Shown: positions 1 through 9,318 of the stretch, one piece after another
Layout of the letters: every line of letters starts with the position of its first letter
Position numbering within the stretch: the stretch's first letter is position 1
NCBI GenBank assembly: GCA_017999915.1
Contig: JAGNKX010000007.1
Span: 128,488 to 192,487, forward strand
Reading direction: 5' to 3'
Source: Spirochaetota bacterium
GTDB taxonomy: Bacteria > Spirochaetota > UBA4802 > UBA5550
Length of the DNA: 64,000 nucleotides
The notes under the pieces: model-generated
What the model was told of the DNA's origin: nothing
The model's database searches: none
Seen by the model: the letters and a program-made list of their open reading frames with translations, nothing else
Program-made: the position numbers and the translations under genes

Positions 1-190
1 CACCCCGCGCCTGCGGCGGGCTTTCGGGTGAACTCGTCGAACCGGCTTCGCCGGATTCGACTCAGACATCCACCCTTGTTAGGTTTGTCCGCCTGTCGGC
101 GGACGTTTTGTGGACCTGGTTGCAGGGAATGTACATGTATCTGTGTATGTGACTGGAAATGGTAAATATTGGAAAAGATGATGTTGGTAA
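1..190. other. Non-coding sequence at the window edge
   Basis: No convincing gene is seen here. The first 60 bases hold two short hairpin-forming stretches: a CACCC...GGGTG pair, and CCGGCTTCGCCGG inside a TCGAA/TTCGA-type frame near 38-58. They look like the end of a structured intergenic repeat continuing from outside the window. Reading frames crossing this region have no ribosome binding site and read through hairpin DNA, so I treat them as spurious. Confidence 0.4.
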
Positions 191-196
191 AAGCCT

Positions 197-473
197 TCCT
201 GCTTTCGCTCCGGAAGCAGGCCGGCTTCTATTCGCCATCCGTGGCGAAGCCGGCATTGCGACATCCCTGTCGGGAACACCTGCGGCATCCTCGCGACGCC
301 ACACTTCCTGTGCGGCGACCCGATTATTACCCGCGGCAGGGACGCCGCGGGAGGCGCGAGTCTGCAGGAGGCTGCATACGAGCGCCGAGCAGGTATGGGA
401 AAATCTTAGTTTCAAGCCCAGCCCGTCGAGGGAGCGAGCAGGAAGCGAGCCTGCAGGCGCGTCCAGGATGGAC
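197..473. repeat. Hairpin-rich foldback block, first copy
   Basis: This is a chain of small stem-loops. GCCGGCTTC (220-228) pairs with GAAGCCGGC (246-254) around an inner CGCC/GGCG stem. CGACA-tccc-TGTCG lies at 259-272 and CACA-cttcc-TGTG at 300-312. On the right side, TGCAG-gagg-CTGCA lies at 363-376 and GTCC-aggat-GGAC at 461-473. Loops in the left half carry TCC and those in the right half carry its complement, so the block as a whole resembles a foldback. The loop rule is shared with the blocks at 1874-2030, 45652-45906 and 51979-52080. It is non-coding; the edges are approximate. Confidence 0.5.
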
Positions 474-514
474 AAAAAGCGCCTGCCGCCTGAGCAACCG
501 GGGTGGCGGGGAGC

Positions 515-564
515 GCGAGGGGACCATAGCCCCGGGTTTAAACCCGGGGCTATGGTCCCCTCGC
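515..564. repeat. 50-bp perfect palindrome, copy 1
   Basis: This perfect palindrome is centred on TTTAAA (537-542). The half-arm begins GCGAGGGGACCATAGCC, and the middle reads CCCGGGTTTAAACCCGGG. The same 50 bases recur at 17166-17215. Downstream lie a GCCCCGG-t-CCGGGGC hairpin (600-614) and the string ACTCTCGGTCA (627-637); both also accompany the second copy, but in the opposite order. It looks like a dispersed intergenic repeat able to form a cruciform or a strong RNA hairpin. No gene overlaps it. Confidence 0.85.
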
Positions 565-725
565 AAAATACCCCGCCCGGAAACCCCGGTCATAACCATG
601 CCCCGGTCCGGGGCGAATGCAAACAGACTCTCGGTCAATTCATGGTGAGAATAAATAATTATCTTGACTATTATATAAGTGATAAACACTTATTATTAAA
701 ATCCGAACCATGTAATGGTAAAAAA

Positions 726-920
726 ATGAAAATCACAAAAAGCACCAAGGCCCCCGACGCAATCAAGATGTCTCCTGGCATCATGAAGATATTTAAAAAA
801 TACGACCTATACTGCCCAAAATGCAAGGGGATCGGCGAGGACACCATAGAGAAAATAGCCATCTGCAACGGCATGGATGTCCAGGCATTCCTGGACGAGC
901 TGAACGGCGCTCTGGAATGA
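726..920 (+). CDS. Small DUF1858-like protein
   Basis: This 64-residue protein resembles the DUF1858 domain (hybrid-cluster-protein-associated, ScdA N-terminal type). After a lysine-rich start it reads IKMSPGIMKIFKKYDLYCPKC, then GIGEDTIEKIAICNGMD and a C-terminal helix ending FLDELNGALE. The family pattern is a short helical bundle with a cysteine near the middle and a 'G.E(T/S)(I/L)' turn; family members are thought to take part in redox or Fe-S chemistry. I chose the ATG at 726 because the domain begins only about ten residues later. There is no good ribosome binding site, and an in-frame ATG at 642 would add 28 residues of AT-rich, unfamily-like sequence. It ends one base before rsmD, so the two are probably co-transcribed. 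Confidence 0.65.
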   Translation: MKITKSTKAPDAIKMSPGIMKIFKKYDLYCPKCKGIGEDTIEKIAICNGMDVQAFLDELNGALE

Positions 921-921
921 C

Positions 922-1503
922 ATGGCGGGCGTACGGGTAATAGCGGGGAAGCTGAAGGGGAGGTTGATCCCCTTTGACAACCGGAAATTCGACGACGCGG
1001 ATATCACACCCCAGAGGGTGAAGGGCGCCCTTTTTTCCATGATCGGGGAGTGGCTTTACGAAAAGGGTTTCCTCGATCTCTACGCCGGCTCCGGCCAGGT
1101 GGGCCTGGAAGCCCTGAGCAGGGGCGCTGACCCGGTCGTGTTCAATGATACTGACATTAAGAGACATCAATTCATAAAGTCATACTGCGCAGGCATCGGC
1201 ATCGAGCCCATGCCAATGATATTGAACCTCACCACTGAAAGGGCCCTCGCGTTTCTCAAGTTAAAAAGATATATCTTTCATTACATCTTCCTTGACCCGC
1301 CCTATGAAATGGTAAGGGCGGGTGTCCTCCTGCATCATGATCTCATACAGGGCATCGCCGATTCCGGCATCCTTGCCGGGGACGGCTCCATCATCCTTCA
1401 GCATTTCAGCCGTAACATCATGGATGAGGCCATAGGCCCCTGTCGCCTCGAAACGACGAAGATATACGGGAAAACGGCCCTGTCGGTGTATTCTATCGGT
1501 TAA
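922..1503 (+). CDS. rsmD: 16S rRNA (guanine(966)-N2)-methyltransferase RsmD
   Basis: RsmD methylates G966 of 16S rRNA in the assembled 30S subunit, using S-adenosylmethionine. The 193-residue protein opens with the family pattern VRVIAGKLKGR and continues with TPQRVKGALFSMIG, the SAM-binding stretch LDLYAGSGQVGLEALSRGA, and the catalytic DPPYE motif in the C-terminal half. Length is normal for the family. The start codon follows the preceding stop by one base, suggesting translational coupling to the DUF1858-like gene. The stop codon abuts the stop of the convergent membrane-protein gene. Confidence 0.93.
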   Translation: MAGVRVIAGKLKGRLIPFDNRKFDDADITPQRVKGALFSMIGEWLYEKGFLDLYAGSGQVGLEALSRGADPVVFNDTDIKRHQFIKSYCAGIGIEPMPMILNLTTERALAFLKLKRYIFHYIFLDPPYEMVRAGVLLHHDLIQGIADSGILAGDGSIILQHFSRNIMDEAIGPCRLETTKIYGKTALSVYSIG

Positions 1504-1776
1504 TCAGCGGCGGGAGAGAAAGAGCTTCCGCCCCAGCTTTTCAAGGCCGAGGCCTATGCCATACCATATGGCGGCATTGAGGGAAAGGGAAACCGTGAAC
1601 ATGAGGGCATTGTTGCCCCCGCCGAGGAAAATGAAAAACCAGGGGAAGGTGATAAAGAGATGAATAATGCACCCCTCGCCGCGGCAGTCCGATGACAGGA
1701 CAATGATGCTTATGGAAATCGCCAGGTAGAGGACCGCCAGGACCGCGCCGGGTATGGATATTTTTGACAATCGCAT
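1504..1776 (-). CDS. Small predicted membrane protein
   Basis: I do not recognise this 90-residue protein. It has three hydrophobic stretches: roughly residues 9-28 (GAVLAVLYLAISISIIVL), 38-53 (IIHLFITFPWFFIFLG) and 58-78 (LMFTVSLSLNAAIWYGIGLG). A short loop carries the pair SDCRGEGC, and the tail LEKLGRKLFLSRR is basic, so the C-terminus probably faces the cytoplasm. The gene is convergent with rsmD and touches its stop codon. It is likely a real small inner-membrane protein, since hydrophobic patterning is consistent along its length. Function unknown. Confidence 0.6.
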   Translation of the reverse strand: MRLSKISIPGAVLAVLYLAISISIIVLSSDCRGEGCIIHLFITFPWFFIFLGGGNNALMFTVSLSLNAAIWYGIGLGLEKLGRKLFLSRR

Positions 1777-1873
1777 TGTTGCTTTCCTCGTTACTTGTAT
1801 GATCCAATGATATCGGCAGCGCCTGCCCCTGTCAAACCAAATGCTCTGATGAAAAGGTCGAATTAAAATTTAG

Positions 1874-2030
1874 GGGGTTGGGCTATCCCGCTCGTCCGCC
1901 TCGTATAAGCAGAGCCAAATGCGACCTCCTGTCGCGGCTCTGCACTCGGACCTCCTGTCCAGCGCACCATGTTGACTCGGCGGAATCGGCGACATCCATG
2001 TCGCCTGCTCGCTGGGATAGCCACAACCCC
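1874..2030. repeat. Foldback hairpin element, second copy
   Basis: The outer stem pairs 1874-1889 (GGGGTTGGGCTATCCC) with 2014-2030, with one bulged base. Inside are GCAGAGCC/GGCTCTGC (1909-1916 with 1936-1943) enclosing GCGAC-ctcct-GTCGC (1921-1935), then GGAC-ctcct-GTCC (1948-1960), then a perfect eight-base stem GGCGACAT/ATGTCGCC (1988-2005). About 110 bases of the core are nearly identical to 45685-45796. It lies in the gap between the small membrane-protein gene and the glycyl radical enzyme, just upstream of a promoter, and contains no credible gene. Confidence 0.8.
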
Positions 2031-2042
2031 TTAATTCAATTG

Positions 2043-2072
2043 TTGACCAATAATAGTGTCAGATCATATAAA
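2043..2072 (+). promoter_or_regulatory. Probable sigma-70 promoter of the glycyl radical enzyme gene
   Basis: TTGACC (2043-2048) and TATAAA (2067-2072) are separated by 18 bases. The site lies 13 bases past the foldback element and about 90 bases before the ribosome binding site AGGGGAG of the gene at 2163. It leaves a leader of roughly 80 nucleotides. Confidence 0.5.
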
Positions 2073-2162
2073 AAATCTATCCGGAATTATCATTCCAGAC
2101 GACAGAGCCTTTCCCCGCGGTTATTATAATGACAATTCATATAATAAGCAGGGGAGTGAGCT

Positions 2163-5100
2163 ATGGAAACCGTCCATTATCAGCAAACATCTGACCAGCA
2201 GGCGCAGGGCGCCATTCTGCAAAGAATTCGGGGCGTTGATCCCGACAATCTGCGGGTAATGAAAATACAGAGGACCTGCGTCCATGACGGTCCCGGCATC
2301 CGCACCACCATATTTTTCCAGGGATGCGCGTTGAGGTGCCTCTGGTGCCAGAACCCTGAAGCGCTGTCATTTAACCCCGATACGGCCCCGGATGGTTCCA
2401 TGTCGATCCCCGATATAATTGAAATTGTTAAACGCGATAGGGAATATTATGACACAACCGGGGGCGGTGTTACCCTGAGTGGCGGCGATCCCCTTTTGCA
2501 GAACAGCGCCGGCCTCAAGGGGCTTCTGGCGGCGCTGAAGGATGAGCGGATCCATGTATCGGCCGAAACATCCCTCCATGTGCCCTGGGAGCATATCAGT
2601 GAGGCCGCGCCGTACATCGATCTTTTCATAGTGGACCTGAAGCTGGTCGGCGACGACGAGCGCCATAAAAAACTGACAGGTCAGAGCGGTGAATTGATAC
2701 GCGAAAACATTAAAAAACTGATATCCCTCAAGGCCAATGTACGGTTCCGCATGGTTATAGTGCCGGGATTCAACGATTCCGATGGCGATATCAGGGCAGC
2801 CGCTCAGTTTTTGCGGTCCTTGGGATATGACTCCATTGAATTGCTGAAATTCCATAACATGTATGAAGATAAGGCCAAACGGCTGGGCCTTGAAATGGAG
2901 TCGTTGAACATATCGCCTGAACAGAGCCTCACCGCCGCCCGGCGCGCAGAAGAGACGTTCAGGTCAATGAATATCAACGCGGTGTGCGTTGATCTCGACG
3001 CCGTCAGGCACCGGGCCGTTTTCACCCGGCGGGTCTATGACATACAGAACGCCATCAGGGAGAGCGGCCACAGCCTCTGCTTCGAGGTCTCCAGGCTGAA
3101 AACGAAATTCTATCGCAAAAACGGTTTCAAAAAGCCTAATCCGATCCACCGGGCCGAGCGCCTGGCCTACGTATTGAAGAACAAGAGCGTCATCGTATAT
3201 CCCGGCGAGCTGCTGGTGGGGAATTTCACCTCAAAGAGAAAGGGAGGCCAGGTGTGGGAGGAGCACTATGGCATTCTTTTCATGTCGATCCTTCACCAGA
3301 TCAACCGCCAGACCCCTGTTTCATTCCAGTGCTCCTTCAGGGACAAGCTTTCGTTCTATTTCAACATACTTCCTTTCTGGGTGCGGCACTGCCTGCTCAT
3401 GAAGGTGAACCGGAAGCTTTCGGACCTGATGCTCACCGTGGCCCGCTGCTCGGAGATGAACGCCGGGTTCAACAACAATATGGCCGCCGTGGCGCATTTT
3501 ATCGTCAACTACGAGCGCATCCTCGAGCTCGGGACCGAAGGCATCATCGGGGAAATCGAATCGATGCGGAAGGAGCGGCCGGACAATAACCAGGACTTTT
3601 ACAATGGAGCCATTATCGCCCTCAGGGGGCTGGAGGAGTTCGCCCTGAGATACTCCGAGGCCCTGAAATCAATGAGCGAAAAGGAGACGGACCCGGTCCG
3701 GGGGCAGGAGCTGGCGGAGATGGCCCGTATCTGCGGCCGCGTGCCTCGCCATCCTGCGCGCACCTACCATGAGGCGCTCCAGTCGATGATGTTCCTCCAT
3801 ATCGCCCTTTGCATCGAGTCCTATGAGAACGCCATTTCCCTCGGCCGCATCGACCAGATATTGTATCCTTACTATAAGAAGGACGTGGAGGAGGGGATCC
3901 TCACCTACGAGAAGGCGAAGGAGCTGCTGGCCCTGTATATCCTGAAGATGGACGAGGCCATCCTGGTTAACGACGGCGACACCTACCTCAGGATCGGCAG
4001 GCTCTTCGAGACCATGTCCACGGACCAGGCCCTGACGGCCGGCGGGCTGGGGAAGGACGGGAAGGACGCCACTAACGACCTCACCTACATGCTCCTGGAT
4101 ATTTGCGAGCTTCAGCCCTACGCCGTGAACATGACGGCCCGCATCCACAGGAACAGCCCCAGGGAATACCTGGAAAGGCTTGCCGAGGTGTACATCAACG
4201 GGGCGCCCATGCCGGCCCTGTATAACGACGAATTATATGTCGACACACTGATAAAGCATTACGACACCACCGTTGAAGACGCGAGGAATTATTCCATTGT
4301 AGGGTGCGTGGAGCCCAATGCCTCCGACGACCATTACGGCAATACGGACTGCGCAAACATGAATGTCACCCTGCCGCTCCTGCAGGCCCTGAAGGGCGAG
4401 GAACAGGACCTGTGGAATTTCGGATTCCTGGAGCAGATTGACAAGCTGGTCGCGAAATTCATCGAGTTCACCTTCAGGAGGGATAACAGGTTTTCGCGCT
4501 TTGTCTCTTCCCGCTATTCGGATTCCCGCCGCAGGAGAAAACTGAAGAAGGCGAAACCGCATTACGATCCTCCCGCAAACATGGAGGAGCTCCTCGACCG
4601 GTTCCAGGCCCGTTTGAATATACTGGCATCGTCCATACTGGCGGACCATCAGAAAATCGAGGGAGTGATACGGCAGCGTTTCGCGACTCCCCTTGCTTCG
4701 TCGCTCTCCCCCGGCTGCGTCGAAAGCGGCAGGGATGTTAACGAGGGCGGCGCCAGGTTCAACAGCAGCGGCATTCAGGGAGTGGGCATCACGGACGCGG
4801 CAGATTCGCTCCATGCCATCGACGAGGTCGTATTCAGGAAAAGGCTGTACACGATCCGCGATATCATCGACGCCATCGACGATAATTTCGAGGGAGAACG
4901 CAATCAGCAGATCAGGAATGCTTTGCTGGATGTGAAGAAGTTCGGCCATGACGAGTCCCCGAAGGCGATCGAATGGGTCAACAGGGTTCTGCAAATTTAC
5001 GTAAATGCACTCAATTCCGTGGAGAACTGTCCGCGCGGCGGCATCTACACCGCCGGTTATTATGCTCTCAATGTCAGTGACGTGTACGGCGCGAAAACAC

Positions 5101-5507
5101 CGGCCCTGCCATCGGGCAGGCTCCGGGGCGTGCCCCTGGCAAACAGCATTACTCCCCATTACGGCATGGAGGTGTCGGACCTGCTGTCGTCGCTGAACTC
5201 GGTCGCGGGCATCGATTTCGTGAGCTACGCGCCCAACGGCACCACGGTGACTTTCACCATCGACGCGGCCCTCTTCCAGGGGCCTGACGGAGTGAAGAAC
5301 CTCGCCGGCATCATCGACACCTATTTCATGAAAGGTGGCATGCAGTTCCAGCCCAACGTGCTGAACCGCGAGATACTCCTTGACGCCTATAACAATCCGG
5401 AAAAGCACAGGTATCTCCTGGTCCGGGTCGCTGGCTACTGCGCGTATTTCAACGATCTGTCCGACGAATTGAAGAAGATCATCATAAACAGGACCTGCTA
5501 TTCCTGA
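2163..5507 (+). CDS. Activase-glycyl radical enzyme fusion (CutC/PflD-like lyase or dehydratase)
   Basis: This single 1114-residue chain has two parts. Residues about 30-285 are a radical SAM activating enzyme: Cys55, Cys59 and Cys62 form CX3CX2C, DGPGIRT precedes them, and SGGD (106-109) follows. There are no cysteines between, so the usual ferredoxin-like insert of most activases is absent, as in PflA. Residues about 290-1114 are a glycyl radical enzyme with the catalytic motif GCVEP (Cys715, Glu717) and the C-terminal loop RVAGYCAYF, where Gly1091 should carry the radical. The single Cys followed by Val-Glu rules out pyruvate formate-lyase, which has two adjacent Cys, and points to the dehydratase/C-X lyase side of the family. 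The substrate is unknown. AGGGGAG supports the ATG. No separate activase, shell protein or aldehyde dehydrogenase lies nearby. Confidence 0.88.
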   Translation: METVHYQQTSDQQAQGAILQRIRGVDPDNLRVMKIQRTCVHDGPGIRTTIFFQGCALRCLWCQNPEALSFNPDTAPDGSMSIPDIIEIVKRDREYYDTTGGGVTLSGGDPLLQNSAGLKGLLAALKDERIHVSAETSLHVPWEHISEAAPYIDLFIVDLKLVGDDERHKKLTGQSGELIRENIKKLISLKANVRFRMVIVPGFNDSDGDIRAAAQFLRSLGYDSIELLKFHNMYEDKAKRLGLEMESLNISPEQSLTAARRAEETFRSMNINAVCVDLDAVRHRAVFTRRVYDIQNAIRESGHSLCFEVSRLKTKFYRKNGFKKPNPIHRAERLAYVLKNKSVIVYPGELLVGNFTSKRKGGQVWEEHYGILFMSILHQINRQTPVSFQCSFRDKLSFYFNILPFWVRHCLLMKVNRKLSDLMLTVARCSEMNAGFNNNMAAVAHFIVNYERILELGTEGIIGEIESMRKERPDNNQDFYNGAIIALRGLEEFALRYSEALKSMSEKETDPVRGQELAEMARICGRVPRHPARTYHEALQSMMFLHIALCIESYENAISLGRIDQILYPYYKKDVEEGILTYEKAKELLALYILKMDEAILVNDGDTYLRIGRLFETMSTDQALTAGGLGKDGKDATNDLTYMLLDICELQPYAVNMTARIHRNSPREYLERLAEVYINGAPMPALYNDELYVDTLIKHYDTTVEDARNYSIVGCVEPNASDDHYGNTDCANMNVTLPLLQALKGEEQDLWNFGFLEQIDKLVAKFIEFTFRRDNRFSRFVSSRYSDSRRRRKLKKAKPHYDPPANMEELLDRFQARLNILASSILADHQKIEGVIRQRFATPLASSLSPGCVESGRDVNEGGARFNSSGIQGVGITDAADSLHAIDEVVFRKRLYTIRDIIDAIDDNFEGERNQQIRNALLDVKKFGHDESPKAIEWVNRVLQIYVNALNSVENCPRGGIYTAGYYALNVSDVYGAKTPALPSGRLRGVPLANSITPHYGMEVSDLLSSLNSVAGIDFVSYAPNGTTVTFTIDAALFQGPDGVKNLAGIIDTYFMKGGMQFQPNVLNREILLDAYNNPEKHRYLLVRVAGYCAYFNDLSDELKKIIINRTCYS

Positions 5508-5567
5508 TGCCGGGATGGCGGAAAGGGGCAACATATATATACGACATGTTGCTTCTCAAGATTTGTC

Positions 5568-5598
5568 ATTTCGAACCCCGCTTGGCGGGGTTCGAAAT
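5568..5598. terminator. Strong intergenic hairpin after the fusion gene
   Basis: ATTTCGAACCCCGC (5568-5581) pairs perfectly over 14 bases with GCGGGGTTCGAAAT (5585-5598) across a TTG loop. It can be extended by AAGATTT/AAATCTT-type flanks. No uracil tract follows, so it may end transcription with Rho, protect the 3' end, or simply be a repeat: its outer bases resemble the 'aagattt...cgaaatgac' unit that follows. Confidence 0.5.
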
Positions 5599-5622
5599 CT
5601 TGAACGTGACGTATCATTGATA

Positions 5623-5665
5623 AGATTTCTCCTCATACCGGAGTACCGGTATTCGTCGAAATGAC
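5623..5665. repeat. REP-like unit (GATTTCTCCTC...TCGTCGAAATGAC), copy 1
   Basis: The ends GATTTCTCCTC and TTCGTCGAAATGAC flank a hairpin ATACCGG-agta-CCGGTAT (5635-5652). The same ends occur at 8518-8548 around a different middle. The rest of the 5508-5884 gap holds only this repeat, the preceding hairpin and the glnS promoter; I see no gene. Confidence 0.6.
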
Positions 5666-5792
5666 AGTTTTACAACAGGTTTATGATGAAAAACAGGTTG
5701 CTTGAATTATTAAGTACATGTAAAATCCCTGCACGCGGGCGTTATTTTCCTGTGGTTAACAGTCAATAATGCATTAAACTTCCGTATATTTC

Positions 5793-5822
5793 TTGACGTA
5801 TATCTCCATCGGGGCTTGTTAT
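5793..5822 (+). promoter_or_regulatory. Probable glnS promoter
   Basis: TTGACG (5793-5798) and TGTTAT (5817-5822) are spaced by 18 bases and lie about 60 bases upstream of the glnS start. It is the only good sigma-70-like pair in this gap. Confidence 0.5.
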
Positions 5823-5884
5823 CATACAGAGTGGCCCGCCGGACAGAGGCGCGGCCTCAATGATTGCGACCAGGAGCAGGACAT

Positions 5885-7570
<1,686 letters not shown>

Positions 7571-7580
7571 TGCAGTAATA

Positions 7581-7735
7581 CCCTCACCCGCCCCTCCGGG
7601 GCACCCTCTCCCATTAATACCGGAAAAAAGGAGAGGGTTTCCGAAGCAAACGGCAGAATATGTGATACCATAATATCGCCCCCCTTCTCCTTTCTTCAGT
7701 TTTTAATGGGAGAAGGGGCCGGGGGATGAGGGGCG
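7581..7735. repeat. Inverted pair of CCCTCACCC/CTCTCCC repeats
   Basis: The left unit (about 7581-7638) reads CCCTCACCCGCCCC, a CTCTCCCATTAAT stretch, then GGAGAGGG. The right unit (about 7680-7735) is the same pattern inverted: CCCCTTCTCC, then TTTTAATGGGAGAAGGGG and GGGGATGAGGGG. Such units are common intergenic repeats in bacteria. The right unit overlaps the last codons of the transglutaminase-like gene, whose C-terminus (HPPAPSPIKN) is therefore repeat-derived. Confidence 0.7.
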
Positions 7736-8508
7736 CCAATGTATGTTACCGTCAGGTCCTGTATTGCCGATACGGCCCTCAGGTAGGGAAGGGGCGCCTC
7801 GGCCTTGAGGCTGTGATAGGTGAAGGCGATGTACCGGTTGAGCTTCTCTTCTCCAGGCCTGGTGGCGTCCACCAGGCGCCAGCGCCCTTTCCAGAAAGCT
7901 TCGGCCCACATATGGTATACGAAGACGTCCCGCTTTCCCATGAACTCGCCGGCAAGGTACATGCCTGCCACGGCACGGGCCGGCACCCCGAGCTTCCTGA
8001 GCAGCGCCACGGCAAGGACGCTGTGCTCGGTGCAGTCGCCCCGCTTCATTCTATAGATCTGTGACGCCGGAATGATGGGTATGCCCAGGGTCTTGTCACT
8101 TATGCGGCGGTACACGAAATCCTCAACGGCCCTGACCGGGTCTTCCTGATCATGGAGCTGCGCCGCCGCTCCGGATATTTCCGGAGAAGAGAGGTTCAGG
8201 AACCGCGTGTCTTTTAGAAAGCCGGAAAGCTCTTCAATGGTCGTGGAGACCCGGGGAATCAGGCCTGCCTGGATGTCTATGGTTTTCTTCCGATTGCCGA
8301 TCCGCTGGCGCACGATTTTTTGACAGGTTGTTTCTATAAGGGTGAATTCCGTATCGGATGATTCGATCCGGTAGCGGGACATTTTTTCGCTGTAGATCGA
8401 TGGCCTGAAGTTCTTCACCTTGATGGTATAATTGAATGGGTCGGCTGCATGAAGTGTTGGTGTGAAAAGGATTATGACCAGGGTGGATAATGATAATTTT
8501 CTGAACAT
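7696..8508 (-). CDS. Exported transglutaminase-like protein
   Basis: This protein of about 270 residues has an N-terminal signal peptide (FRKLSLSTLVIILFTPTLHA). Its C-terminal half is a transglutaminase-like (PF01841-type) domain with the expected catalytic triad: Cys in RGDCTEHS, His in YHMWAEAF and Asp in LVDATR. The family includes peptidases and amidases of unknown targets; the export signal places it in the periplasm or outer envelope. I start at the ATG giving MFRKLSL, since the upstream extension lies in repeat DNA. The last ten or so residues come from a dispersed repeat, suggesting the original stop was lost. No operon partner is obvious. Confidence 0.75.
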   Translation of the reverse strand: MFRKLSLSTLVIILFTPTLHAADPFNYTIKVKNFRPSIYSEKMSRYRIESSDTEFTLIETTCQKIVRQRIGNRKKTIDIQAGLIPRVSTTIEELSGFLKDTRFLNLSSPEISGAAAQLHDQEDPVRAVEDFVYRRISDKTLGIPIIPASQIYRMKRGDCTEHSVLAVALLRKLGVPARAVAGMYLAGEFMGKRDVFVYHMWAEAFWKGRWRLVDATRPGEEKLNRYIAFTYHSLKAEAPLPYLRAVSAIQDLTVTYIGAPHPPAPSPIKN

Positions 8509-8517
8509 TATATTACG

Positions 8518-8582
8518 AATTTCTCCTCGTTGCACTCGTCGAAATGACATCGGTGGATGTCACGTGTCCCCTCAGGGGGACA
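8518..8582. repeat. REP-like unit, copy 2, with two hairpins
   Basis: AATTTCTCCTC...TCGTCGAAATGACAT (8518-8550) repeats the ends seen at 5623-5665. It is followed by TGACAT-cggtgg-ATGTCA (8545-8562) and GTCCCC-tca-GGGGGAC just after. It separates the lipoprotein gene from the transglutaminase-like gene on the minus strand and may act as a terminator for the former. Confidence 0.55.
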
Positions 8583-8591
8583 GGGGGGCCC

Positions 8592-9281
8592 TCAGTCCAG
8601 CACCAGCTCCAGCCTGTTGTTGAGCATGGTGATGACCGTTTTCTGGGTGATGCCGTCATCGTCGATATAGGAGTCGATGTTTTTCAGGTTCTCGATGGAG
8701 AAGCCCAGGTGGATCAGGCTCCTGGTCTTTCCCTTGATGCGCACATCCTCCCTGCCCAGGACCTTCACCAGGACCAGGACCGGCTCCTCGGTGTCCACGG
8801 AGGGCTCGTAGATGTAATTCCTGATGACGGTCCCTTTCCTGAATTCGTTTTTAATGAGCTCCTTCATGAAGTAATTTCCCTCGAGGATGAAGGGTTTGTC
8901 GATGGTGAAGGTCGATTTTGCCTCGCCGGTGTCGAGATCAACCGCGTTGCCTTTAAAAACCGCCACGGTTTTAACTTCGCTTTCCTGTCCGTTCTGGATC
9001 GTCTTGTTGTACAGCTCCAGCTTCACCGGTTTGAAGTCCAGTGTCTCGGTGATGATCTGGCGGGAGGTGTTCTTGATGTAGCCCGCGTCCATTTCCATGT
9101 CCATGGTGGATACGTATCGGCTCCCGATAATTTTATTGGAGGTGACGGCCTTGCCGATGGGAGCGCCGTTGACCAGGAGGGTGTACTTCCAGGTCCCGGT
9201 GGGGATGCCGCTGGCCCCCCTGCCGCAGGCCCCGGCTGACACCATGAGAATTGCCGTGAAGAGCAGCAGCTTTTTCACCAT
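8592..9281 (-). CDS. Predicted lipoprotein of unknown function
   Basis: This 229-residue protein starts MVKKLLLFTAILMVSAGACGRG, a short signal peptide with a lipobox-like cysteine (VSAGAC; spirochaete lipoboxes are relaxed). The mature part is rich in beta strands (GTWKYTLLVNGAPIGKAV, YVSTMDMEM, KLELYNKTI) and loosely recalls DUF3108-type barrel proteins, but I cannot assign it. I chose the ATG at 9281 because GGAGG lies nine bases upstream; the ATG nine bases earlier sits directly on that GGAGG. It starts 37 bases after the gltX stop and is probably co-transcribed with it. Confidence 0.65.
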   Translation of the reverse strand: MVKKLLLFTAILMVSAGACGRGASGIPTGTWKYTLLVNGAPIGKAVTSNKIIGSRYVSTMDMEMDAGYIKNTSRQIITETLDFKPVKLELYNKTIQNGQESEVKTVAVFKGNAVDLDTGEAKSTFTIDKPFILEGNYFMKELIKNEFRKGTVIRNYIYEPSVDTEEPVLVLVKVLGREDVRIKGKTRSLIHLGFSIENLKNIDSYIDDDGITQKTVITMLNNRLELVLD

Positions 9282-9318
9282 GGCGTTCATCCTCCCTATC
9301 CTGTTGGTCCGCGTCTTT

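Noticed and set aside
159-725. An N-terminal extension of the DUF1858-like protein from position 159
   Set aside because: It reads straight through the hairpin block and the 50-bp palindrome, giving Arg/Pro-rich sequence unlike any family member.
1874-2030. CRISPR-like repeats
   Set aside because: The hairpins differ in arm sequence and are not equal-length direct repeats with spacers; no cas genes are present.
4233-5534. A 433-codon minus-strand frame over the glycyl radical domain
   Set aside because: Antisense shadow: low-complexity translation and no ribosome binding site.
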